Below, piece after piece: positions 55,486-64,000 of a DNA stretch of 64,000 nt; position 1 is the stretch's first letter; the number at the start of each line of letters is the position of its first letter. Source of the stretch: Saccharum officinarum. Taxonomy: Eukaryota > Streptophyta > Magnoliopsida > Poales > Poaceae. Location of the stretch: positions 6,680,407-6,744,406 of the forward strand of contig CM036160.1 in NCBI GenBank assembly GCA_020631735.1, in the 5' to 3' direction. The notes under the pieces are model-generated. The model did no database searches and was not told the origin of the DNA. It saw only the letters and a list, made by a program, of their open reading frames with translations. The translations under genes were made by a program, and so were the position numbers.

Positions 55486-58353
55486 TGTAACACCCAAAAG
55501 TTCTAAATTTTAGGAGTAATGAAATTTTAAATAATTTAGATAAAGAGAATTAAAATTTTAAAAAGAATATTGGTGTTGCATTCATGCTGTTGCATTTATT
55601 CTATTATGTGGTGTGGATTTATTTTATTTTATTTGGCTTAGAAAATTTTATTTGAGATACCTTTTGAAAATAAGCAAATAAAGAAAGAAAGAAAAAAGAA
55701 GAAGAAGAACAATTTACCTGTGTGTTAGCCGGCGGCCCAGCTGTTGAGCCGCTCCCGCGCTCGTGTTGTGGCAGGCCGCGTCGGTGGGCCGGCCCAGCAG
55801 GCGAGTATCCAGTCGGCCCGAGCCAGCGGCAGCGCTTCTCCCTCCTGGTTTCGTTGACCAACCGGGCCCTTTTGTCAGGATCCTCTTCCATCTCCAGTTC
55901 GTGACCGAGGCGGACTCTATCACCGATGGGATTCGATTTCCTCCGTTTCAAAGTCTTGGACCGCAAGCCGTGTATGCCTATAAGATCGTGATGACCCCCG
56001 CGTTCCGTTTTTCTTTTCACGTGTTGCCTTAGGTCATAGCTTCGTTGTCGGAAGGTGGGTTTGGATCTCGTCGGGTTGAAGTCAAGGCCGCCGCGGTTGA
56101 GCTCAACGGTAGCTGCCTCCTTGCTATCAAACGTCGTGCGGGTGCCTTTGTCTTGAGGTGAAGTGCACATAGTAGCTTTATTTTCTTCCTTTTTGTTCTA
56201 AGAGTTCATACTTGCACGTCGGGATTTCACAGGGGGAAGATTTCCGCCTATTCGGGTAGAGCATCACCGACGAGTTCTTTCGGCCTAAGACAAGACCTAG
56301 GTGAGTTCGGGAGAAGGTTCTTTTTCGTTTGGGACAGTTCGTGGGTCGATTGGTGGTCTGAGTCGCGAGTTTGGCTGTCTCCGGCGAGGTGGCGTGGGCG
56401 GTAATGGTGGCCGGCGGCCGGCGTTGGAAGAGATGGCCGGGATTCTATATTTTTTTTATTTTTTTTTCTCTTGGATCGAATAGTGGCCGTCCTATCGTGA
56501 ATCAACGATCAAGGTTAGAACATACCGGTTCACATGGTAAATTTCTTAAAGAGACCCTAGGCTTTTTAGTAATCAACTCGCGGTCCTTAGCGTATTGTCT
56601 AAAATATGTTTTCTTGCTTTGAAAGCGTATTTTCTCTCGGGTTAAATCAAAAATACGTTTTCAGGTAATTACAGTTTTGCCACTAGAATTGTTTTGGTCA
56701 TAAAAACTTCGTTTTAACTCCGATTTGATCCGTTCAAGTTGCGTTAGGTTCGTATTTGCGAGCTCTACATGTTAGTGTAGTTGTACAGTCAGTTTTGATA
56801 ATTTATTTTTCGAGGTTATAATTAAGTATTTATTTATCTATAGGAAATCTTAGAAAATACATAACTTTCACGTTTTAACTCCGAATTTGGTGATCTTTGC
56901 GTCTGTGTGATCGTAGAAACGTGTAGAAGAGTTTTATAAACTTTTATTACTGTTTTGCTACTGTTGGTGTACTGTTCTAATTATATCTCTTTGTTTGCTT
57001 CGTGTATGTTTGATTGGATGCATGTATGTTGTTGATTGATGATCGAATATAGAAGGTGAGCAGTATCTGGACGATTCGGAGTATTACTTTGAACCAAGTC
57101 AGCAGTATCACTTGGAAAGCTTTGATCAAGGCAAGTATAACACAGGACTATCCTTGTTTCCTATACATTGAATTGTCATACATATGCATGTGCTTACCTT
57201 GACAACCTTAGAGATTATAACTTAGTGATTGATATCTTGATTCCTTGTCAACCTTGGGAATGCATATGGGTAGCTAATGCTAGTGCTTAAACTAAGAACA
57301 ATGATCTTGTAATTTGATTAATGGATTAAGCAATCAACCTTTAATATGATTTTATTACTGTTAAAAGGGGGCTAGAGCATGTGTATTATTTTGATGCTCT
57401 GGTTTCTCTCCATAAGGACTTATCTGTACGTGATTATCCGGGATATACAGTACAGCTGTGAGGGCTATATGGCTCTGGCTTTAGTTGTTCAAGAGACCTT
57501 TTCTAGCTTGTTAGTGGTTACCTTAAATGGCGTAAGAATGGCTTGCCACTTTGGGTGTAGTGCGAGCCCCTGGCCTAGTGTGTATAGGCTGCGGTTGTTG
57601 TGCCACAGGGAAGGGGGGTTCTACATCTGCCTGCCGAGTGAATCTAATGGCCCTAACTTGTTAGACGAACTTTTGAGTGGCTTTATATGGTTCTCGGGTG
57701 TTTGGGCTTGATCTCCCCACTCATTTGGAAATCATGACTTACAGTGAAAGTGTACACCTCTGCGCAGAGTTAAAAACTGGTATACTAGCCGTGCTCACGG
57801 ATACGAGCGGCCTTGGAACATTTACAGATAGATGATCACCATTGCTATATCATGTTTAATTATTGTTGATTATTATTATGCTCATGTTAATGTTATTCGT
57901 TATCATTATTACAATTGATCATTGGTTCTTTAATGGGAAGTGGGTTATCTTGATGCTACTCATTTGCTAATATATGATTAAAAGCTAAACGCAGTTAAAC
58001 AGTGTCTAGCCTTTTTGAGCCTCATGAACCCTGTGTTATATTTGTGGAGTTCGACATGGACTCACTCTTGCTATTTCCACCATAACAGATGAAGATATAG
58101 AGGAAGATTATCGGAATGAGTACTAGTCTTGGTGTCAACCAGTCAACCGTGTCCCTGTGTGGAGTTTCCGCTGAAGAATTACTATTAGTTATTATTACCT
58201 ATCGTTCAAGACTATGTCTTAAATACTTATTCGTTATGTAATAAGCACTGTGATGATACTTTGTAATTTGTCAACTTATGTGTGCGACTGTTTCCTGGGG
58301 CGCACATGAGTCTTTTATGCATCCTATTTTTGTCCTTAAAAATGGGTGTGACA
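55486..58353 (+). repeat. E2 5' LTR (2868 bp)
   Basis: Bounded by GTATG and TGTAACACCC on the left and by TGTGACA before the PBS on the right. A minus-strand ORF of 183 codons at 55619-56170 lies wholly inside it and is not considered a gene. Confidence 0.95.
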
Positions 58354-58356
58354 GAT

Positions 58357-58369
58357 TGGTATCAGAGCC
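58357..58369 (+). promoter_or_regulatory. E2 primer binding site (tRNA-Met type)
   Basis: TGGTATCAGAGCC, 3 nt after the LTR end, one base longer match than in E1. Confidence 0.93.
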
Positions 58370-58542
58370 GTGTTGACTGTAGGACGCAAGCCTAGTTAGA
58401 ATGGTCGTTAATAGCATCCATATTTCACTTAATTCATGCTTCCTCTTTTCACCTTGTTAATTACTAAAGTTTTATGCTTCCTCTACTTTATTCTATTGTG
58501 AAAATACATTGATTCTATCTAATCTATGTCTAAATCTTGTAG

Positions 58543-59247
58543 ATGCCTCCTCATCCCCGTTTGTCAGCTGCACAGTACGTTGCCCGTTTCAAACCTCAGG
58601 AGCCGTATGAAGATGGCGATCAAGAGCTATCTGATGCTGAATCAAGAGTTGGTGATACACCAATGGAGGATGTAGTTATGGGGTGGACTACGAAGCTTCA
58701 TATCCTGGTTCCTAAAGCTGATGCTTTCTTCCATGACATGTTGACAAGAACCTTGGACAACTACTACTACGACTGGGAAGCTACGTTGGAGTATCGTAGT
58801 GCAGAGTATAGTCATCCATGGATGGATTCCTATTGGGAAACGGAGTTATGGGTTAAGAAAAGGGATCCTACCACTAAGGAGTCTAAGGTGGAGTCAAAGT
58901 TCATTACCAGAGTGAGCCGGGCAACCGTGGAGACAAGCATGGAGGATGTCGCTTTCAATGCATTTGTTTACTACCATGGTCTACGCTCGGACAAGACGTT
59001 AAAGGGTGCACTCCGGCATTTTCCTTGTTTCTTACATGACAAGGGTATTTGGACCGTGCCGCCTGCAGATGATTCCTCCTTGATTTTACAAGCTACGGTG
59101 GGATTAGCTCGTGAATTGGCTTTGCATGAGGTGGATTTGAAGGATGAGTTGCTGAAGGAAAAAGAACTTAAGGAGCAAGCTTATAAGGAGATTGACCAAT
59201 TAAGGGCGGAGTTAGGCCATCCCAAGATTTATGAGAAGCTTAATTAG
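58543..59247 (+). CDS. orf0 of E2 (234 aa), homologue of the E1 extra ORF
   Basis: Function unknown. The ORF begins 173 nt after the PBS, the same place as in E1. It lacks most of the acidic, proline-rich N-terminus of the E1 protein but keeps the core: L-x2-Y-x2-DW (LDNYYYDW), Y-S-HP-x4-YWETE, SMED-x-A, YHG. The C-terminal ~50 residues are Lys/Glu/Leu-rich (LKDELLKEKELKEQAYKEID), a strong coiled-coil candidate, ending LGHPKIYEKL against MGEPRVYRKW in E1. The frame is intact although gag-pol of this copy is broken. Conservation of position, motif spacing and C-terminal coil in two diverged elements suggests the protein is useful to the element. Confidence 0.85.
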   Translation: MPPHPRLSAAQYVARFKPQEPYEDGDQELSDAESRVGDTPMEDVVMGWTTKLHILVPKADAFFHDMLTRTLDNYYYDWEATLEYRSAEYSHPWMDSYWETELWVKKRDPTTKESKVESKFITRVSRATVETSMEDVAFNAFVYYHGLRSDKTLKGALRHFPCFLHDKGIWTVPPADDSSLILQATVGLARELALHEVDLKDELLKEKELKEQAYKEIDQLRAELGHPKIYEKLN

Positions 59248-59952
59248 GAAATAGGAAAAATCCCTATGTAATAGGAACGATAGTAGTTGCGAGTTAATTT
59301 TAAGTTTGAGTTGTTTTAAGAGTCAGTTTGTGGTGTGAACAATTGTGTGATTGATGGATTGTTATTATGATAATATGTGATTTGGATCTTTGTAATGTGT
59401 GCTGGAGTTTTGTAGACATGCCTACAAGTTCCATGGTTAAGAATATTAAGTTTGATCAAAATATATTAGTTGAATATGAGGTTAACTTAGTTCTGTCCTT
59501 TGCTGATTTTTGGATCAGTCTGGGATGTTTTAGAAATAACTTAAAATCCGTTCATGAGAAATTTAAGAAATTTTACTGGGAATAATTAGACTTCTATATC
59601 TTTCCAACCCCACAAGAATCACTTTAATATCTATTATAAGCTAAGAGATATACCTGTTCCAAGTTGGAGTTACTGCACAGTCTGGAATTCTGAAACAGTT
59701 TCGGTTAAGTTCAGTTTTTGGCCAATTTATTGACAGAATCAGAAAAAGTGTTGTGAATAAAAGTTGTAGATAATTTTGTAAGCTTTCCAACCATGTAAAG
59801 ATCATCTGAATTGGACGTCTGTAGCTCGAGATATGACAGTTTTACTGAGTTGCTGAAATTGGAGTTCGCCCAGAAAAATCAGATTTTGCTTATCTATTGA
59901 ATACATCATCTCAGATTGTACTGAATTTCATCTTCTGTGTTTTTAGAAACAG

Positions 59953-62900
59953 ATGTCAGGCAGAGGACGTGGTAGAGGTCGTGGAGGTGTTAACCCACCC
60001 ATTACTATGGAGGAACTCATGCAAACTCAGAATCAGATGATGCAGATGTTTATGCAGCACATGCAGAATAATTTCCCTGCGGGAGGACCACCGCCTGTGC
60101 AAGTGAGGGATAAGCGTGGGGAATTTTTGAAGGGACGCCCTCCAGTGTTTTCTCATGCTGCTGATCCTTTAGAGGCAGATGATTGGGTGAGGGCAGTGGA
60201 GAAACAGCTAAATATAGCCCAATGCAATGATATGGAGAAGGTGTTATATGCATCTGGTCAGTTACAGGGGACAGCTCAGACTTGGTGGGAGTCGTATCAA
60301 GCTGCACGCCCTGACAATGCTCCTCCTATCACTTGGAATGAGTTTGTTAGAGATTTTCGAGCTCGTCATATTCCTGAAGGTATAATTGAGCTGAAGCAGA
60401 AAGAATTCAGAAACCTTAGGATGGGACAGATGAGCGTTAGTGAATATCATGATAGATTTACCCAGTTGGCTCGCTATGCTCCTAATGAAGTGAGGGAAGA
60501 TGCAGACAGACAGCGTCTTTTCTTGAAGGGAATTTATTATGATCTTCGCTTGCAGTTGAAGGGGAACAATTATGCTAGTTTTCAAGAGCTGGTAAATAAA
60601 GCTATTGTGCTTGATAATGAGCGCAGAGAGATGGACAGGAAGAGGAAAATGAAGGTACAAGGCACAGGAAGCAACAACCGTCAGCGCACTAATTCTCAGC
60701 ATGGTTTTCATCAGAAGTTTCAGGGACCGGTTAGCCAGTGGAATCGTAATCCGAATCAGAGGTGGTCCCAGAATTGGCAAAGTAATCAGTCACAACAGCG
60801 TTCATCATATCCACAGCGTCAACAGTATCAGCAGACTGAGCAACAGACTCCTCGCACTGGAAATTCCAATGTTACCCCCATGAAGAATAGTGCTCCCAGC
60901 ACGCCTACTAGATGCTTTGTCTGTGGTAAAGAGGGGCATATGTCTTACCATTGTCCTGAGAAGCAGAACCAGCAGACTCCTCAGAGCCAGAAGAGCAACC
61001 AGAGGCAATCTGGTACTGGAAGGGTGAATCACGTGTCTTCTGATACAGCTCATGATGCACCAGAAGTTATGATTGGTACGTTCAATGTACATTCCACTCC
61101 TGCAACTGTTCTTTTTACTCTGGAGCATCTCATACATTCATATCCAACATTTTTGTTAAAATGCATAGTATACCCATGCTAGCTATGAAAGAACCTCTCT
61201 TAGTAAATTCACCTGGAGGTACCATGCAAACCAGTAATCGTTGTCTTCCAATTAGTATGATATTAAGGGGGTAGAGTTTAAGATAACTCCTATAGTGTTG
61301 AGGACATCTGGTATTGATGTGATATTGGGTATGGACTGGATGAAGCAAAATCAGGCAGAGATTCAGTGTCAGCAGAAAGTGGTAGTTGTGACTGCACCTA
61401 ATGGAGATAAAATCAATGTGGATGTAGCAGTGCAGAAGCAACCAACCGCTGTGGTGAATCAGCTTGAAGATACTATTAAGGAGAATTCAGTGATTGAGGA
61501 ATTTCCGGATGTCTTCCCTGATGAATTGCCAGGTATGCCACCTGACCGAGACATTGAATTTCTTATTGAATTACTTCCTGGAACTGCACCTATAGCCAAA
61601 CGACCATATAGGATGGGAGTAGATGAATTAGAAGAACTTAAGAAACAAATTAAAGAATTACAAGATAAAGGTTTTATTCGACCTAGTTCATCACCTTGGG
61701 AGCACCAGTTATTTTTGTTGATAAGAAAGATGGCGGTCAGAGGATGTGTGTTGATTACCGGTCACTAAATGAGGTAACTATCAAGAATAAGTACCCTTTG
61801 CCCAGGATTGATGACTTGTTTGATCAGTTGAGAGGTGCTTGTGTATTCTCTAAGATTGATTTACGTTCTGGTTATCATCAGTTGAAGATTCGTGCTTCTG
61901 ATATTCCAAAGACAGCTTTTACTACAAGGTATGGATTGTATGAGTATACTGTTATGTCATTTGGATTGACCAATGCACCTGCATACTTTATGTACATGAT
62001 GAATAAGGTGTTCATGGAATATTTGGATAAGTTTGTGGTAGTGTTTATTGATGATATACTGGTATTTTCCAAGACGGAGGAAGAGCATGCTGAACATTTG
62101 AGGTTGGTATTGCAGAAACTTAGAGAGCATAAACTGTATGCGAAGCGAAGTAAATGTGAGTTTTGGTTGAAGGAAGTTTCTTTCCTTGGTCATATTATTT
62201 CTAATGGAGGGATATCAGTGGATCCAGGTAAAGTAAGGGATGTATTAAATTGGAAGCCACCTATTGATGTTAGCGAGATTCGTAGTTTCTTGGGATTAGC
62301 TGGATATTACAGACGATTCATTGAAGGGTTTTCTAAACTTGCTAAACCTATGACATCTCTGTTAGAGAAGAATGCCAAGTTTGTGTGGTCAGATAAATGT
62401 CAAGCTAGTTTTGAGGAATTGAAGAAGAGGTTGACTACAGCGCCTGTTTTGGTTTTGCCAGATTTGAGTAAGAAGTTTTCTATTTATTGTGATGCTTCTC
62501 GTCAAGGTTTGGGATGTGTTCTTATGCAAGAAGACAGAGTTGTGGCTTATGCATCTAGGCAGTTGAGAAAGCATGAGTTGAATTATCCTACACATGATTT
62601 GGAGTTAGCAGCTGTAGTTCATGCTTTAAAGATTTGGAGACATTATTTGATTGGACATAAGAGTGATATATACACTGATCATAAGAGTTTGAAGTATATT
62701 TTCACTCAGTCAGATCTGAATTTGAGGCAACGTAGATGGTTAGAGTTGATTAAGGATTATGATATTGAGATACACTATCATCCTGGTAAGGCTAATGTAG
62801 TAGCTGATGCTCTTAGTAGGAAAAGTTATGTCAATGAGATACAGACATTGACTATGACTAGTGAGTTATGTGCTGAATTTGAGTATTTGAATTTGGGAAT

Positions 62901-64000
62901 TGTTACTAATACAATGGAATTAGTGATAGAGCCTACTTTAGAGCAAGAAATCTACAAGGGTCAGTTGAAGGATGAGAAACTAAAGAAGATAGCGGAAGAT
63001 ATAGTAATTGGTAAGTCACCAGGATTTCGAATGGATGATAATGGGATTTTGTGGTTTGGAAAGAGGCTGTGTGTACCTGAGGATCAGACTATTCGGCAAG
63101 CAATTCTTCGTGAAGCTCATGAGTCAGCTTATTCTATTCATCCTGGTAGTACTAAGATGTATTTGGATCTGAAACAGAAATATTGGTGGGTTGGATTAAA
63201 GCGAGATGTGGCTGAGTATGTGACATTGTGTGATACTTGTCAGAGGGTGAAAGCAGAGCATCAGAGACCTGCTGAATTGTTGCAACCAATGAAGATTCCT
63301 GAATGGAAGTGGGAAGAAGTTGGTATGGACTTTATAGTGGGGTTACCGTGTACTCAGAAAGGTTATGATTCTATTTGGGTGATAGTGGATAGATTGACTA
63401 AAGTTGCTTATTTTATACCAGTCAAGACTGAATACACGGGAGTACAATTAGCTACCTTGTATATGGAAAGAATAGTCTGTTTGCATGGAGTACCAAAGAA
63501 GATTGTGTCTGATCGAGGTTCGCAGTTTACGTCACACTTTTGGAAAGCTGTGCATGAATCATTGGGAATAAAATTGAATTTTAGTATAGCATATCATCCA
63601 CAGACAGATGGACAGACTGAAAGGACCAACCAGGTATTAGAAGATATGTTGAGAGCTTGTGCATTGCAATATGGAACTAGTTGGGATAAGAGTTTGCCTT
63701 ACGCAGAATTTTCTTACAATAACAGTTATCAACAGAGTCTTAAGATGGCACCGTTTGAAGCTTTGTATGGACGTAAGTGTAGAACTCCATTGTTTTGGGA
63801 TCAGACAGGTGAATCTCAAGTGTTTGGTACAGATGTTCTTAGAAACGCAGAAGATCAAGTGCGAGTGATTCATGAGAATTTGAGAGTAGCACAATCTCGT
63901 CAGAAGAGTTATGCTGATAATAGGAGAAGAGATCTAGTTTTTGAGGTAGGTGATTATGTCTATTTGAAGGTGTCACCGATGAGAAGTGTGAAGAGGTTTA
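59953..64000 (+). pseudogene. gag-pol: E2 gag-pol, three frameshifts, truncated by window end
   Basis: Homologous throughout to E1 gag-pol. The RGG-rich start [12 protein letters not shown] is followed by the gag domain and a CCHC knuckle (CFVCGKEGHMSYHC, near 60913-60954). The protease site is damaged: one base is missing near 61116, removing the DSGA motif from frame. A second missing base lies in the G run near 61271 and a third in the GGG near 61700. From about 61745 the frame is open to the window end: RT with FIDD near 62048, RNase H (YCDAS near 62488), integrase zinc region, [17 protein letters not shown]. The chromodomain is beyond the window. As read it cannot make a full polyprotein; the homopolymer context means sequencing error is possible. 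Confidence 0.92.

Larger units (their letters stand above)
55486..64000 (+). mobile_element. E2: Ty3/Gypsy chromovirus-type element related to E1, runs off the window
   Basis: Same plan as E1: LTR TGTAACACCC...TGTGACA, tRNA-Met PBS, orf0, spacer, gag-pol. The LTRs of E1 and E2 differ over most of their length but share blocks such as CAGCTGTGAGGGCTATATGG, so they are sister subfamilies. Target duplication is GTATG (55481-55485). gag-pol carries three single-base deletions. The 3' part lies beyond the window. Confidence 0.95.

Noticed and set aside
55619..56170. 183-codon minus-strand ORF in the E2 LTR
   Set aside because: Entirely within the LTR, basic low-complexity composition, no family match, and no equivalent in the E1 LTR.

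Overview
This window is plant nuclear DNA, almost certainly from a grass and probably a panicoid (sorghum, sugarcane, Miscanthus or maize type). The evidence is the dense nest of Ty3/Gypsy, Ty1/Copia, CACTA, Tourist-like, Helitron-like and LINE sequences, the 'CTTTGCCGAG' CACTA family, and the sparse, GC-rich, monocot-style gene sequences. The species cannot be named from sequence alone. Three runs of exactly 100 N (13750-13849, 38886-38985, 54739-54838) are scaffold gaps, and each one hides a transposon boundary.

Layout. 1-2021: unassigned DNA with a Tourist-like MITE. 2022-13252: E1, a young chromodomain Gypsy element (Tekay/Del-like). It has an extra ORF (orf0) ahead of an intact 1469-codon gag-pol, and a 3' LTR cut short by a small inverted TRIM-like element and a gap. 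13850-19027: a minus-strand CACTA transposon with a decayed TNP2 transposase. 19675-19926: an orphan piece of an NPF (NRT1/PTR) transporter. 21302-23048: the only near-complete host gene, a two-exon GT37 fucosyltransferase with one 1-nt frameshift. 24737-38885: a decayed, non-autonomous TAT-type Gypsy element of about 14 kb, carrying four tandem arrays and a possible antisense ORF. It is interrupted by a nearly complete minus-strand Copia element (27105-32022) and by a LINE-derived retroposon (35658-37610). 41538-42724: an F-box pseudogene. 43650-49204: a patchwork of Helitron-like, CACTA, MITE and LINE pieces. 49803-55485: three copies of an LTR-like repeat (R), one of them inverted. 55486-64000: E2, a second Gypsy element related to E1, with its own orf0 and a frameshifted gag-pol that runs off the window.

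There is no operon or pathway here. The window is best read as nested insertions. The most unusual points are: (i) the orf0 protein family shared by two diverged Gypsy elements; (ii) the mirror-image arrangement around the gap at 54739, where matching target-site duplications show that one E2 insertion has been split into oppositely oriented halves, so the contig is flipped or there is a real inversion; (iii) the Copia element sitting inside the zinc-knuckle codons of the TAT gag; and (iv) a LINE-derived retroposon splitting a ~90-bp tandem array, with a 10-bp target-site duplication.
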